Below, in pieces: positions 20,701 to 30,291 of a DNA stretch of 64,000 nt. Made by a program: the position numbers and the translations under genes. The notes beneath the pieces were generated by a model. That model saw only the letters and a list, made by a program, of their open reading frames with translations. It made no database searches and was not told the DNA's origin. Location: the NCBI GenBank assembly GCA_001603275.1, contig LUYM01000021.1:62001-126000 (forward strand). Reading direction: 5' to 3'. Position 1 is the first letter of the stretch; each line of letters begins with the position of its first letter. Origin of the DNA: Actinomycetales bacterium Actino_02. Lineage in GTDB: Bacteria > Actinomycetota > Actinomycetes > Propionibacteriales > Propionibacteriaceae.

Positions 20701-22428
20701 TTGACTAAAGCGAAGTCACAGCGGATGTCGATGACCGCTCGGGTCGGCATCGGTACTGCCGTAGGCCTGGTGGTGCTCATCGGCGGTGCCTATCTGGTCG
20801 GTCACCAGTTGGCCGGGGACAAGTTGCCCCAGCACACCAGCGTCGGCCAGATTGCTCTTGGCGGACTCACTCACGCCCAGGCTCAGGCCAAGCTGAAGGC
20901 CGAGTTCGGTCCGATCCTCGAGCGTCAACTGGTGCTGACCGCCGGCGATGCGAGCGTCAGCTTCACCCCGGCTGAGGCGGGGCTGGGGGTCGACTACTCG
21001 GCCACCCTGGCTGATCTCGGTGCCGTCGGCAGCTGGAACCCGGTCGACATCCTGACCGTCCTCTTCGGCGGCCGCGCCCATCAACCGGTGCTGAAAGTCG
21101 ACCAGACCAAGCTAGCCGCGCAGGTCACGGCGCTGGCCAAGCAGGTGGACGTCCCGGCGGTCTCGGCGAGCGTCGGCTACGAAGCAGGTAAGCCGGTGCG
21201 CACCGAGAGCACGGCCGGGACGCTGCTGGACCGCGACGCCACCGCCCGGACCGTCCAGGACGAGTTCCTGACCAAGAAGACGATCCTGGCCACGGTCGCC
21301 CCGGCCCCGCCGGAGGTGACTACCGAGCAGGCAGAGCAGGTTGCCGACAAGTTGGCTTTGACTGCGATTTCGGCCCCCGTGAAGGTGCAGGTCGGCGAGG
21401 CCGGCACGCTCAGCGTCAGCCCGGAGCTGATCGCCGACACTCTCACTTTCGAGGGCCGTGGTGGCGTCCTGGTTCCGGTGTTCAACACGGCCGCCCTGGT
21501 CAAGAAGCTCGACCCGGCGCTGAACAAGCTCGGTCTCGATCAGCCCACCGATGCCACCGTGACCATCAGCAAGGGCAAGCCCAAGGTCGTAGCGGCCAAG
21601 GACGGCCAGGGAATCGACCCGACCGAGCTGGGCTCGGTCCTGGCCGAGGCTGTGCTCAAGACGGATGGACGCACCGGCACCGTCTCGGTTTCCACCCGTC
21701 CGGCCGGTTTCACCACCGCGCAGGCCAAGGCCAGCGGAGTCAAGGAGATCACCGGAAAGTTCACCACCTACTTCCCGGGCACCGCCTACCGCTACAACAA
21801 CATCGGCAAGGCGGCCAAGCTGATCAATGGGACCTTCCTCAAGCCGGGGGAGACCTTCAGCATGAACGCCACCCTCGGTAAGCGCACCAAGGAGGCCGGC
21901 TGGATGGCCGGGGGTGCGATCGACGGCGGCAAGATCGTCGAGCGGCTGGGCGGCGGCATCTCCCAGGCCACGACCACCACGTTCAACGCGATCTTCTTCG
22001 CCGGCCTGGAGGACATCTACCACAAGCCGCACTCGCTGTACTTCAGCCGCTATCCGGTCGGCCGCGAGGCCACGCTGGACTGGGTGAGCGTGGACATGAA
22101 GTTCCGCAATGACTCGCCCTACGGCGTGGTGCTGCAGGCCTGGATCACCGGGCATACCGGCAGCCAGGGATCGGTCACGGTGCAGGTGTGGTCCACCAAG
22201 CGCTACACCATCAAGACCACCAAGCCGATCCGGAGCAACTACCGCTCACCGGGTGCGACCGTGTACGACGAGTCGAAGGACTGCAAGCCGCAGAACGCGA
22301 TGAGCGGCTTCGATGTGAAGTTCGATCGGCTCTTCTACCAGGGCAAGAAGCTGGTCAAGCGGGAGCCCTTCAAGTGGCGCTACAACTCGCTGACTCCGGT
22401 GGTCTGCGGGGCCAAGCCGACCACGTAG
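20701..22428 (+). CDS. VanW family protein with peptidoglycan-binding-like repeats
   Basis: About 575 residues: one N-terminal transmembrane anchor (IGTAVGLVVLIGGAYLV), two YoaR-like putative peptidoglycan-binding domains (about 60-340), then a VanW domain from about 350 (FSMNATLGKRTKEAGWMAGG, GGGISQATTTTFNAIFFAGL). VanW proteins are found beside glycopeptide-resistance genes but are common in actinobacteria with no proven activity. The start is TTG 20701 with GAGAGGA upstream; the frame extends to 20671. It is likely exposed on the outer face of the membrane. Confidence 0.88.
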   Translation: MTKAKSQRMSMTARVGIGTAVGLVVLIGGAYLVGHQLAGDKLPQHTSVGQIALGGLTHAQAQAKLKAEFGPILERQLVLTAGDASVSFTPAEAGLGVDYSATLADLGAVGSWNPVDILTVLFGGRAHQPVLKVDQTKLAAQVTALAKQVDVPAVSASVGYEAGKPVRTESTAGTLLDRDATARTVQDEFLTKKTILATVAPAPPEVTTEQAEQVADKLALTAISAPVKVQVGEAGTLSVSPELIADTLTFEGRGGVLVPVFNTAALVKKLDPALNKLGLDQPTDATVTISKGKPKVVAAKDGQGIDPTELGSVLAEAVLKTDGRTGTVSVSTRPAGFTTAQAKASGVKEITGKFTTYFPGTAYRYNNIGKAAKLINGTFLKPGETFSMNATLGKRTKEAGWMAGGAIDGGKIVERLGGGISQATTTTFNAIFFAGLEDIYHKPHSLYFSRYPVGREATLDWVSVDMKFRNDSPYGVVLQAWITGHTGSQGSVTVQVWSTKRYTIKTTKPIRSNYRSPGATVYDESKDCKPQNAMSGFDVKFDRLFYQGKKLVKREPFKWRYNSLTPVVCGAKPTT

Positions 22429-22434
22429 CTGCTC

Positions 22435-22944
22435 TCAGCCGGTCACTTCGCTGAAGCCGCGCTGCTGCAGTTCGGCGATGACGGACGGGTCGTCGGTACG
22501 CACCTGGACGCTCCGTGCTCCGCGCTGGGTCGCCCACCAGGCCAGTTCGATGACAGCGGACGCATCGGCGGTGCTCACCCATTCACCGTCCAGTCCGGCC
22601 GGTACCGGCGCAGCTGCGTCCGCCGCACCGGGGGGACGCAGCTGAGTGCCGAGCAGGTCCGAGATCCTGGCTACGAAGCGGCGTCCGACCAGGCCGGACG
22701 CCGCCGCCAGCCGATCCAGCTCGGCCGGAGGGGTCCGCTTCGGGTCACGGCCCAGCGCCACCCCGACCAGCCGCCACGCCACGAGGTCGTCCCGCTCGAC
22801 GCGGTGCTCGACCCCGGCCTGGTCGCGAACGGTCAGGCTGGATCCGGCGTCGTCCAGCACGAAACCGATCACGTCGATGCTGTGTGGCTGCGCAGCCACC
22901 CTCAGCACTACTCGCTGGCCCGGATCAAGAGGCGGGAGCCTCAC
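22435..22944 (-). CDS. GNAT-associated SH3-like domain protein, degenerate
   Basis: A 169-residue protein. The N-terminal half (LDPGQRVVLRVAAQPHSIDV, IGFVLDDAGSSLTVRDQAGV, HRVERDDLVAWRLV) is a small beta-barrel of the sort fused in front of GNAT domains in some actinobacterial acetyltransferases. The C-terminal half keeps only VIELAWWATQRGARSVQVRT and AELQQRGFSEV, like the end of a GNAT fold, without a clear acetyl-CoA loop. It may be a reduced acetyltransferase or an unrelated small protein. Confidence 0.65.
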   Translation of the reverse strand: MRLPPLDPGQRVVLRVAAQPHSIDVIGFVLDDAGSSLTVRDQAGVEHRVERDDLVAWRLVGVALGRDPKRTPPAELDRLAAASGLVGRRFVARISDLLGTQLRPPGAADAAAPVPAGLDGEWVSTADASAVIELAWWATQRGARSVQVRTDDPSVIAELQQRGFSEVTG

Positions 22945-23005
22945 CAGATTCCCCTTCCGCTCGTCGTACAGTTATCGGCAAGCTACCGCGAATTGAGGAT
23001 CTGTA

Positions 23006-23323
23006 ATGGCCTACGTCATCGCTGCACCGTGCGTCGATGTGAAAGACCGGGCGTGTGTTGAGGAGTGCCCGGTCGATTGCATCTACGAAGGTAACCGCAT
23101 GCTCTACATCCAGCCGGATGAGTGCGTCGACTGCGGGGCGTGTGAGCCGGTCTGCCCGACCGAGGCCATCTTCTACGAGGACGACCTGCCCAAGGACCAG
23201 GCGGAGTACCTCGACGTGAACGCCGAGTTCTTCACCGAGATCGGTTCGCCCGGCGGCGCCGCCAAGTTCGGCGTGGTCGATTACGACCACCCCGTGGTCG
23301 TCGCCCTGCCGCCGCAGGCGTGA
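23006..23323 (+). CDS. fdxA: 7Fe ferredoxin FdxA
   Basis: A 105-residue seven-iron ferredoxin. CVEECPVDCIY is the modified first cluster motif (3Fe-4S) and CVDCGACEPVCP the 4Fe-4S motif. It carries low-potential electrons for cytosolic reductases or monooxygenases. Its stop overlaps the GTG of dapC, the same fdxA-dapC pairing known from mycobacteria and other actinobacteria. Confidence 0.95.
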   Translation: MAYVIAAPCVDVKDRACVEECPVDCIYEGNRMLYIQPDECVDCGACEPVCPTEAIFYEDDLPKDQAEYLDVNAEFFTEIGSPGGAAKFGVVDYDHPVVVALPPQA

Positions 23324-24426
23324 GCCCGGCGCTGGCCGGCCGGCTGCCGGACTTCCCCTGGGATTCGCTGGCCGCGGCCAAGCGCACTGCTGCCGCACAT
23401 CCGGACGGCATCGTCGACCTGTCGGTCGGTACGCCGGTCGATCCGACTCCTGCCGTGATCCGCGCGGCGCTGCAGGCAGCCTCCGATGCGCCGGGCTACC
23501 CGGCAACCTGGGGAACCCCGGAACTGCGGGCGGCCATCATCGGCTACCTGGAGCGCCGCTGGGCTGCGACAGGCCTCACCGAAGCCGGCGTGCTACCGGT
23601 GGTCGGCACGAAGGAACTGGTGGCTTTGCTGCCGCTGTTGCTTGGCCTTGGACCGGACGACACGGTGGTCATCCCGAGCGTCGCCTACCCGACCTACCGG
23701 GTCGGCGCCCAAGTGGTGGGCGCGCGAGTGGTGCCATGTGACGATCCGTCGCAGGTGGCAGCGCTACGGCCGGCACTGATCTGGATCAACTCCCCGGCCA
23801 ACCCGCACGGCGCGATCCTGGATGTCGCTCAGACGAAGGCCTGGGTGGACGCCGCCCGCGGCAGCGGAGCGGTTCTGGCGGCCGATGAGTGCTATGGAGA
23901 GTTCGGCTGGACCGCCGAGCCGGTGTCGGTGTTGGATCCGCAGGTCAATGCCGGTGTCACCGACGGGCTGCTGGCCGTCCATTCGCTGTCGAAGCGGTCG
24001 AACCTGGCCGGCTATCGGGCCGGCTTCGTGGCCGGCGATCCGTCCCTGGTCGGCCCGCTGCTCGAGGCTCGCAAGAACCTCGGTCTGATGTTGCCCGGAC
24101 CGGTGCAGGCGGCCATGATCGCCGCCCTGAACGACGATGGCCATGTCGCCGAGCAGCGGGGACGCTACCTGCGCCGCCGGGAACTGCTGGCCCCGGCGTT
24201 GGCTGCGGCCGGCTACCGGATTGAGCACTCCGAAGGCTCGCTCTACCTGTGGTGCACCCGGGACGAGGACTGTCGGGCGAGTGTGGCCCAGCTGGCCGAC
24301 GTGGGGATCCTGGTGGCGCCAGGAGACTTTTATGGGCAAGACAGCCGCAACTACGTCCGCGTGGCCCTGACCGGGACGGACGAGCGGATCCAGGCCGCGG
24401 CCGCCCGGCTGAGCGCCCTGAGCTGA
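23320..24426 (+). CDS. dapC: Succinyldiaminopimelate aminotransferase DapC
   Basis: A 368-residue class I/II PLP aminotransferase that makes N-succinyl-L,L-2,6-diaminopimelate from its keto precursor in lysine and peptidoglycan synthesis. The Schiff-base lysine is Lys225 in SLSKRSNLAGYRAGF, NSPANPHGA is the substrate loop, and AADECYGEFGW holds the PLP aspartate. The start is a GTG inside the fdxA stop (GTGA). Proximity to dapD and dapE supports the assignment over other aminotransferases. Confidence 0.93.
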   Translation: MSPALAGRLPDFPWDSLAAAKRTAAAHPDGIVDLSVGTPVDPTPAVIRAALQAASDAPGYPATWGTPELRAAIIGYLERRWAATGLTEAGVLPVVGTKELVALLPLLLGLGPDDTVVIPSVAYPTYRVGAQVVGARVVPCDDPSQVAALRPALIWINSPANPHGAILDVAQTKAWVDAARGSGAVLAADECYGEFGWTAEPVSVLDPQVNAGVTDGLLAVHSLSKRSNLAGYRAGFVAGDPSLVGPLLEARKNLGLMLPGPVQAAMIAALNDDGHVAEQRGRYLRRRELLAPALAAAGYRIEHSEGSLYLWCTRDEDCRASVAQLADVGILVAPGDFYGQDSRNYVRVALTGTDERIQAAAARLSALS

Positions 24427-24436
24427 GTCGTCCTGG

Positions 24437-25300
24437 TCAGCGCGGCGTCGCGGTTGGCGCCGTGAAGCTGATCACGACCTCGTTGCTGGTCACCGGTCCG
24501 GTGCCGGACCAGGACGCGGGCTGGCTCCTGGATAGCGTCCAGCCGTAGGGGCCCAGTTGGACGGCGCTCACGCCGAACCGGCCGGAGCCGGCGATCGCCA
24601 TCTCGGCCGCTGCCCAGGCTTGGGCCTCACCCTTGGCGGTCACCCGCAGGCTGTTCTCGGTCGCGCTGACCTGAATCTGGCTCTTCAAGGTCTTGGTCAA
24701 GTAGTCGCTGAGTCCGGACGGGTCGGCCGGCTCAGGGTTGGCGAACACGCAGGTGAAAGAGGCCGGCGTCTCGCCGGTGAGCGCGCTGGCTAGGGTCTTC
24801 GCGTTGTCGACATGCTTGCGGTACGCGTCCGGATAGGCGCTGCGCTGGACGGCCTGAGCGACGTCGTTGATGTCCTTGCTGTCCCACTTGCTGACCTTCA
24901 CCAAGGCTCGGTAGAACTCGCGAGTCGAGTACCACGGGTCCATGATCTCGGCCTCGGTGCCCCAGCCTTTCGATGGACGTTGCTGGAACAGGCCGAGCGA
25001 ATCGGAATGCCCGTAGTCGAGGTTGCGGATGCCGGACTCCTGGTAGGCGGTGGTCAGCGCGATGCTGGCTGCGCGTGGCTTGAGCCCGCGCTGCACCGAC
25101 ATGCCGGCGATGATCCCGGAGTAGTAGGCCTGGTCGGGATCGACCGTGGTGGTGCGTCCCTGAACGGTGGCACTGCACCGGTCCTGGATCGGCAGCGGCA
25201 CCTTCTGGTAGCTCGACCAGAGCACCACTCCGCCGACCACCACCGCGGTGGCCAGAACCACCCCGAGGAGGGCCCAGCCGGCCTTCTTCAGCGCACCCAC
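24437..25300 (-). CDS. Membrane-anchored lysozyme-like/transglycosylase-like protein
   Basis: A 287-residue protein with one N-terminal membrane helix (WALLGVVLATAVVVGGVVLW). The extracellular segment IALTTAYQESGIRNLDYGHS and SLGLFQQRPSKGWGT has the Glu-Ser and GLFQ pattern of SLT-type muramidase folds, with Glu as a possible catalytic residue. Homologues of this layout are common but uncharacterised in actinobacteria. It sits between dapC and dapD on the dapD strand, with 6 bases to the dapD stop, and may be co-transcribed with dapD. Confidence 0.75.
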   Translation of the reverse strand: MGALKKAGWALLGVVLATAVVVGGVVLWSSYQKVPLPIQDRCSATVQGRTTTVDPDQAYYSGIIAGMSVQRGLKPRAASIALTTAYQESGIRNLDYGHSDSLGLFQQRPSKGWGTEAEIMDPWYSTREFYRALVKVSKWDSKDINDVAQAVQRSAYPDAYRKHVDNAKTLASALTGETPASFTCVFANPEPADPSGLSDYLTKTLKSQIQVSATENSLRVTAKGEAQAWAAAEMAIAGSGRFGVSAVQLGPYGWTLSRSQPASWSGTGPVTSNEVVISFTAPTATPR

Positions 25301-25306
25301 GAGTTC

Positions 25307-26230
25307 CTAATTGGCGTGCAGGGCGGCGTTGAGTTCGATGCCGGTGCCCTTGCGGGGACGAGCCTCGACCGCTCCGGTGACCGAGTTGCGCAAGAACAGC
25401 AATCCAGGCAGACCGCTCAGCTCGGCGGCCTTCATCACCCGTCCATCGGGCAGGCTCACTTTGGTACCCGCGGTGACGTATAAGCCGGCCTCGACCACGC
25501 AGTCGTCGCCCAGCGAGATTCCGATTCCCGATTCTGCGCCGAGTAGGCAGCGCTCACCGATGGTGATCTGCTCCGAGCCGCCGCCCGACAGCGTCCCCAT
25601 GATCGAGGCGCCGCCGCCGATGTCCGATCCGTCGCCGACGACCACTCCGGCCGAGATTCGGCCTTCGACCATCGACGTCCCCAGCGTCCCGGCATTGAAG
25701 TTCACAAAGCCCTCATGCATGACCGTCGTACCGGGCGCCAAGTGGGCGCCGAGCCGGACTCGGTCGGCATCGGCGATCCGAACCCCGGACGGCGCCACGT
25801 AGTCGACCATGCGCGGGAACTTGTCGATGCCCAGCACGTTCACCGGGCCGCGCCCGATCCGCAGCGCCAGCCGGACTGCCTCGAAGTCGTCCGGCGAGCA
25901 CGGGCCGAAATTCGTCCACACCACATTCGGCAGCGCGGCGAAGATGCCGGTCAGGTCGATCGTGCGGGGCTTGGCCAGCCGGCAGCTGAGCAGGTGCAGC
26001 CGCAGGTAGGCGTCCGAGGTGCCGGCGGGGGCCAGATCCAGATCGATCTCAGTGAGCACGACCTCCACCCGGACTCGGCGCAGCGGGTCACTCACCGCAG
26101 CTTCGACGAGATCAGCCGGCGGCTCGCCGCCGACGGCGGGGCCGAGCTTCGGCTCGGGGTACCAGGTGTCCAGGACTTGTCCACCCTCGTGAATGGTGGC
26201 CAGTCCCCACCCATGCGCGGCTCGAGTCAT
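25307..26230 (-). CDS. dapD: Tetrahydrodipicolinate N-succinyltransferase DapD
   Basis: A 307-residue actinobacterial-type DapD that transfers succinyl from succinyl-CoA to tetrahydrodipicolinate. The C-terminal half is a left-handed beta-helix built of hexapeptides ([40 protein letters not shown]). The N-terminal domain, with TNFGPC, matches mycobacterial DapD rather than the enterobacterial form. It is divergent from dapE, and both have TAGGGT 6 bases before their start codon. Confidence 0.95.
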   Translation of the reverse strand: MTRAAHGWGLATIHEGGQVLDTWYPEPKLGPAVGGEPPADLVEAAVSDPLRRVRVEVVLTEIDLDLAPAGTSDAYLRLHLLSCRLAKPRTIDLTGIFAALPNVVWTNFGPCSPDDFEAVRLALRIGRGPVNVLGIDKFPRMVDYVAPSGVRIADADRVRLGAHLAPGTTVMHEGFVNFNAGTLGTSMVEGRISAGVVVGDGSDIGGGASIMGTLSGGGSEQITIGERCLLGAESGIGISLGDDCVVEAGLYVTAGTKVSLPDGRVMKAAELSGLPGLLFLRNSVTGAVEARPRKGTGIELNAALHAN

Positions 26231-26236
26231 GCGTCC

Positions 26237-26242
26237 ACCCTA
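26237..26242 (-). promoter_or_regulatory. -10 element TAGGGT, leaderless start of dapD
   Basis: On the minus strand TAGGGT lies 6 bases before the ATG at 26230. Confidence 0.6.
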
Positions 26243-26329
26243 CCGGGGGCCTCCACCTCGGGACGGAGCAGGCAACGGCTCGCGCCGCGGCCCGGCGAGA
26301 CCTTCACCGGCCGGTGGCCTGGCGAGCCC

Positions 26330-26335
26330 TAGGGT
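26330..26335 (+). promoter_or_regulatory. -10 element TAGGGT, leaderless start of dapE
   Basis: TAGGGT lies 6 bases before the ATG at 26342, a mirror image of the dapD element. Confidence 0.6.
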
Positions 26336-26341
26336 TGAGCC

Positions 26342-27397
26342 ATGAGCTTGGACCTGACCGGTGACCTGATCGCGCTGTTCCGCCAGGTGGTCGATATCGA
26401 GAGCGTCAGCGGCAACGAACGCGCCCTGGCTGACGAGGTGGAGATCGCGCTGCGCCAACTGCGGCACCTGCGGGTGGAGCGCGACGGCGACACGGTGATC
26501 GCTCGGACCGATTTGGGACGTGCGGAGCGGGTGGTCATCGCCGGGCATCTGGACACGGTCCCGGCGGCCGGCAACCTGCCGTCCCGGCTGGAGGGTGACC
26601 TCGTCTACGGTCGTGGCACCGTCGATATGAAGGGTGGAGTGGCAGTGGCGCTCGCGGCGGCCGCTGCTCTGAACTCGCCGTCCCGGGACGTGAGCTGGAT
26701 CTTCTACGACCATGAAGAGGTCGAGGCCACGCTGAACTCGCTGACCAGGATCGCGGCCGAGCGCCCGGACTGGCTGGCCGGCGACTTTGCAGTGCTGATG
26801 GAGCCGACCGCGGCCCGTATTGAGGGCGGCTGTCAGGGCACCATGCGATTCACCATCAAGACCTCAGGCCGGGCCGCGCATTCGGCCCGCTCCTGGCTGG
26901 GCCACAACGCGATCCACGATGCCGCCGAGCCGCTGGCCCGGCTGGCGGCCTACTCAGCCCGAGTCGTCGAGGTGGACGGGCTCACCTACCGCGAGGGGCT
27001 GAATGCGGTCGGCATTCGCGGTGGAATTGCCGGCAACGTGGTACCGGACTCCTGCCTGATCACCGTGAACTACCGCTTCGCGCCGGACCGCGACGTGGCT
27101 GCCGCGCAGGCGCACTGCCGTGAGGTGTTCGCCGGCTACGAGTTGGAGTTCGTGGACGCGGCTGCGGGTGCTCGTCCCGGCTTGGAGCTGCCGCTGGCGG
27201 CCGACTTCGTGGCGGCGGTCGGTGGGACGCCGACCGGAAAGCTCGGCTGGACCGACGTGGCTCGTTTCTCTGCCCTCGGTATCCCCGCGGTGAACTTCGG
27301 GCCCGGCGACCCGGGCAAGGCCCACGCCGACGATGAGTTCTGTGCGGTGTCGGAGCTGCACAGCTGCTACGACGCGCTGCTGCGCTGGCTCGGCTAG
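26342..27397 (+). CDS. dapE: Succinyl-diaminopimelate desuccinylase DapE
   Basis: A 351-residue M20 zinc metallohydrolase that removes succinate to give L,L-diaminopimelate. The zinc and active-site motifs are [11 protein letters not shown] (His and Asp, near residue 67), [16 protein letters not shown] (Asp) and [10 protein letters not shown] (Glu pair). [17 protein letters not shown] is the dimerisation and substrate segment, and [15 protein letters not shown] supplies the last histidine. The last 4 bases overlap the convergent LysR gene. Confidence 0.95.
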   Translation: MSLDLTGDLIALFRQVVDIESVSGNERALADEVEIALRQLRHLRVERDGDTVIARTDLGRAERVVIAGHLDTVPAAGNLPSRLEGDLVYGRGTVDMKGGVAVALAAAAALNSPSRDVSWIFYDHEEVEATLNSLTRIAAERPDWLAGDFAVLMEPTAARIEGGCQGTMRFTIKTSGRAAHSARSWLGHNAIHDAAEPLARLAAYSARVVEVDGLTYREGLNAVGIRGGIAGNVVPDSCLITVNYRFAPDRDVAAAQAHCREVFAGYELEFVDAAAGARPGLELPLAADFVAAVGGTPTGKLGWTDVARFSALGIPAVNFGPGDPGKAHADDEFCAVSELHSCYDALLRWLG

Positions 27398-28326
27398 CCC
27401 TGCCGGCGAGGGGCGGTGACTTCGCGCAGTGCCCGTAGTGTCGTGGCCAGCGCGGGGACGGCCTGGGCCCCGGCGAGGTGAACGGCCCGCACCTGACGGT
27501 CGCTGGCCTGGCTGAGCCGATGCGCGGACGTGCCGCTGGGCAGCTCCAGCGGCTCCAAAGCCAGTTCGGGCTGCAGGGCGACTCCGACCCCGGCCGCGAC
27601 CAGGCCGAGCACCGCCACCGAGTTGTCCGTGGCGTGCGCAATCCGGGGACTGAAGCCCAGCGCGCCGCACGCGGCGAGGAGATGGCCGCGGCATAGCGGA
27701 CAGCCGCCGATCCAGCTCTCCTCCGCCAAGGCGGCCAGCGGCACCGAGTCCTCTCCGCTGAGCTGATGCTGCCACGGCAGGATCACCACCGACGGATCAT
27801 CGAAGAGGGGCACGACCTCCATGCCGGCGTACTCGGCGTGCGGGTCGGCCGGGTCACCGGGATAGGCGAAGGTGAGCGCCAGGTCGATCGCGGCATCGTC
27901 GAGCATGGCCAAGGCTTCCGGCGGCTCGGCCTCGGTGTAGATCAGTCGCAGTCCCGGGTGAGTTCGGCTGATCTGAGCGATGAGTAACGGAACCACGGTC
28001 GAGGATGCACTGGGAAAGCCGGCCAGCCGCACCGTTCCGGTGGACCTGTCGGCGAGCTGGCCCAACTCGTCCTCGGCGGCCTGCAATGCGGCCAGGATCG
28101 GACCGGCATGGCGGACCACGGCCCGACCGGCGTCGGTGAGCCTGACGGATCGTCCGGCTCGCAGCAGCAGTGGCAGCCCAAGCCGGTGTTCGGCGCGCTG
28201 CAGGTGCTGGCTGAGCGCAGGCTGGCTGTAGCCGAGGCTGGCCGCCGCGGCGGTGATCGAGCCCGTCTCGGCGATCGCGCGAATGATCCGGATTGTGTGC
28301 AGATCCAGCCGCGGCACATCACTCAT
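27394..28326 (-). CDS. LysR-type transcriptional regulator
   Basis: A 310-residue LysR protein with an N-terminal HTH ([20 protein letters not shown], then [20 protein letters not shown]) and an effector-binding domain from about residue 92. It is divergent from the class V PLP enzyme gene at 28397 and is probably its regulator. Its -10 (TAATAT, 28333-28338) lies 6 bases before the ATG. Confidence 0.93.
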   Translation of the reverse strand: MSDVPRLDLHTIRIIRAIAETGSITAAAASLGYSQPALSQHLQRAEHRLGLPLLLRAGRSVRLTDAGRAVVRHAGPILAALQAAEDELGQLADRSTGTVRLAGFPSASSTVVPLLIAQISRTHPGLRLIYTEAEPPEALAMLDDAAIDLALTFAYPGDPADPHAEYAGMEVVPLFDDPSVVILPWQHQLSGEDSVPLAALAEESWIGGCPLCRGHLLAACGALGFSPRIAHATDNSVAVLGLVAAGVGVALQPELALEPLELPSGTSAHRLSQASDRQVRAVHLAGAQAVPALATTLRALREVTAPRRQG

Positions 28327-28332
28327 AGCTGA

Positions 28333-28338
28333 ATATTA
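28333..28338 (-). promoter_or_regulatory. -10 element TAATAT, leaderless start of the LysR gene
   Basis: On the minus strand TAATAT lies 6 bases before the ATG at 28326. The AT-rich stretch around it may also be part of a LysR site. Confidence 0.5.
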
Positions 28339-28382
28339 TCGAGGCGACAAGAATCATGCTCTGGTGTGATCTGACGGCAGTC

Positions 28383-28396
28383 GGAACGATAGTTCC
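28383..28396. promoter_or_regulatory. Short palindrome abutting the start of the PLP-enzyme gene
   Basis: GGAAC (28383-28387) and GTTCC (28392-28396) flank GATA, ending directly at the ATG. The internal AACGAT (28385-28390) lies 6 bases before the ATG and could be a weak -10. There is no Shine-Dalgarno sequence. It may be part of the LysR operator. Confidence 0.4.
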
Positions 28397-29470
28397 ATGA
28401 CCTCTGTCGTTGCCGAACAGCTCACTGCGGCCGAACTGGCTGCTCACTTCCACCCCGTCCCGGGCTACCTGGCTGCGGCGTCCTGCGGTGTCGCCGCTGA
28501 CGTGACTGTGGCGGCACTGCAGGAGGATCAGCAGGCCTGGGCGGCCGGTCGGCGCGGGCCGGCCGACTACGACCGGGTGGTCTCACGCACCCGCAGGCTC
28601 TATGCCGACCTGGTCCGCGTGCCGTCGGAGTGGGTGGCCATCGGCTCGACGACCTCGGGGCTAGTGGCGAGTGTGGCGGCGGCGTTGCCCGACGGTGCCG
28701 AAGTGCTGGTCGCCGAGGACGAGTTCACCTCGATCGTCTTTCCTTTCCTGGTCGGCGGGCGGCTCAGTGTGCGCAGCGCTCCGCTGGCAGAACTGGCGCA
28801 GGCGGTCGGGCCGCGAACCGCGCTGGTCTCGTTCTCGCTGATCCAGTCGGCCACCGGCGACCTCGCTGATACCGACGCCATTGTGGCCGCGGCCGCTCAG
28901 GTCGGCGCCCTTACTCTGGCCGACCTGACCCAGGCTGCCGGGCTGCTCCCGATATCGGCCGACCGCTTCGACGTGACCGTGTGCCACGCCTACAAGTGGC
29001 TGTGTGCACCTCGTGGGGTCGCCTTCATGACCGTTCGCCCGGCCGCGGCGGACCGACTGGTCCCGGTCAGCGCCGGTTGGTATGCCGGCGAGGATCCCTG
29101 GGCGAGCTGTTACGGCACCGAGTTCACTCCGGCCCGGTCCGCCCGTCGCTTCGACACCTCACCTGCCTGGCAGGCATTCGCCGGCGCCGAGGCCGCTGTG
29201 GAGCTGTTCTCTCGGGCCGACCTTGCCGATGTCTGGGGGCACTGCGTGGGCCTGGCCGATGAGCTCTGCCGCGGACTCGGCATCGAGCCACGCCACCAGG
29301 CGATCGTGAGTTGGCCGGATCCGGAGGGGTGCCAGTTGGCCGCCCTGACCGCTGCAGGCATCCAGGCCTCCGGCCGAGCCGGCCGGGTTCGAGTGGCGTT
29401 CGCGGTATGGAACACCCCCGACGACGTCGCTGCCGTCCTGGCCGCTCTCGGCCGAGTCGAGGGGCGGTAA
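28397..29470 (+). CDS. Class V aminotransferase-fold PLP enzyme
   Basis: A 357-residue fold-type I PLP protein. The Schiff-base lysine is Lys200 in CHAYKWLCAPRG, the PLP-stacking region is AIGSTTSGLVASVA, and LADLTQAAGLLPI replaces the usual DGAQ motif of cysteine desulfurases. The cysteine of SufS-type desulfurases is not evident, so a kynureninase-like or other lyase/aminotransferase role is more likely. The divergent LysR gene suggests induction by a substrate. The exact reaction is unknown. Confidence 0.82.
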   Translation: MTSVVAEQLTAAELAAHFHPVPGYLAAASCGVAADVTVAALQEDQQAWAAGRRGPADYDRVVSRTRRLYADLVRVPSEWVAIGSTTSGLVASVAAALPDGAEVLVAEDEFTSIVFPFLVGGRLSVRSAPLAELAQAVGPRTALVSFSLIQSATGDLADTDAIVAAAAQVGALTLADLTQAAGLLPISADRFDVTVCHAYKWLCAPRGVAFMTVRPAAADRLVPVSAGWYAGEDPWASCYGTEFTPARSARRFDTSPAWQAFAGAEAAVELFSRADLADVWGHCVGLADELCRGLGIEPRHQAIVSWPDPEGCQLAALTAAGIQASGRAGRVRVAFAVWNTPDDVAAVLAALGRVEGR

Positions 29471-29510
29471 CCGCTGGGCGCGGAGCCCGCTGCGCGGGCG
29501 TCCGGCTGAC

Positions 29511-29516
29511 TAGATT
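29511..29516 (+). promoter_or_regulatory. -10 element TAGATT, leaderless start of the LOG gene
   Basis: TAGATT lies 6 bases before the GTG at 29523. Confidence 0.55.
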
Positions 29517-29522
29517 GGCAAT

Positions 29523-30272
29523 GTGAACAAGCACGTGCAGGGCGCGGTGGTGCGCAGTCACGATCAAGTGCCGTCCACCACTTTGGATGAGCACCTCCTC
29601 AGCGGTGAAGACGCCGACTGGCGGAGTGCGGATCCATGGCGGGTGCTGCGCATCCAGTCCGAGTTCGTCGAGGGCTTCGGCGCCTTGGCCGAACTCGGCC
29701 CGGCGATCGGGCTGTTCGGTTCTGCCCGGACGCCCGAAGACAGCCCGATCTACCGCGCTGCCCAGCAGATCGGACGTGGCCTGGCCGAGGCCGGCTTCGC
29801 CACGATCACCGGTGGCGGCCCTGGGATCATGGAGGCGGCCAACCGCGGGGCGCTGGAGGCCGGGGGAGTTTCGGTCGGGCTGGGCATTGAGCTTCCCTTC
29901 GAGCAGGCCATGAACTCCTATGTCTCGCTCGGGGTGAACTTCCGCTACTTCTTTGCCCGCAAGGTGATGTTCCTGAAGTACTCCCAAGGCTTCGTGGTGA
30001 TGCCCGGCGGTTTCGGGACCCTGGACGAGGTGTTTGAGGCGCTCACCTTGGTGCAGACGCACAAGGTGCGTTCCTTCCCGATCGTTCTGTTCGGCTCCGA
30101 GTTCTGGGCGCCGTTGCAGGAGTGGTTGCGGGCGCGAGTCCTTGCCGCGGGCTATCTGGGCCAGGCCGATCTGGGTCTGCTCACGGTGACCGATGATCCT
30201 GCCGAGGCGGTGGCGTTGGTCACCGCGGCCGGCCCGGAGCCCACCGGTGCGGACACGACGGCAATGAGCTGA
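29523..30272 (+). CDS. LOG family protein (cytokinin riboside 5'-monophosphate phosphoribohydrolase type)
   Basis: A 249-residue TIGR00730-type protein. GGGPGIMEAANRGA and PGGFGTLDE are the two LOG signatures that bind the nucleotide phosphate and catalyse N-glycosidic cleavage of N6-modified AMP. The mycobacterial homologue Rv1205 makes cytokinins; here the position after the dap genes matches that order. Whether it acts on cytokinin nucleotides or on other nucleotides is not shown by sequence. Confidence 0.9.
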   Translation: MNKHVQGAVVRSHDQVPSTTLDEHLLSGEDADWRSADPWRVLRIQSEFVEGFGALAELGPAIGLFGSARTPEDSPIYRAAQQIGRGLAEAGFATITGGGPGIMEAANRGALEAGGVSVGLGIELPFEQAMNSYVSLGVNFRYFFARKVMFLKYSQGFVVMPGGFGTLDEVFEALTLVQTHKVRSFPIVLFGSEFWAPLQEWLRARVLAAGYLGQADLGLLTVTDDPAEAVALVTAAGPEPTGADTTAMS

Positions 30273-30279
30273 GCCCGGC

Positions 30280-30285
30280 TAGAGT
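30280..30285 (+). promoter_or_regulatory. -10 element TAGAGT, leaderless start of the DivIVA-domain gene
   Basis: TAGAGT lies 6 bases before the ATG at 30292. Confidence 0.55.
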
Positions 30286-30291
30286 TTGCCC

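Noticed and set aside
23006-27397. Lysine riboswitch controlling the dap genes
   Set aside because: dapD and dapE appear leaderless and dapC overlaps fdxA, leaving no room for a structured leader.
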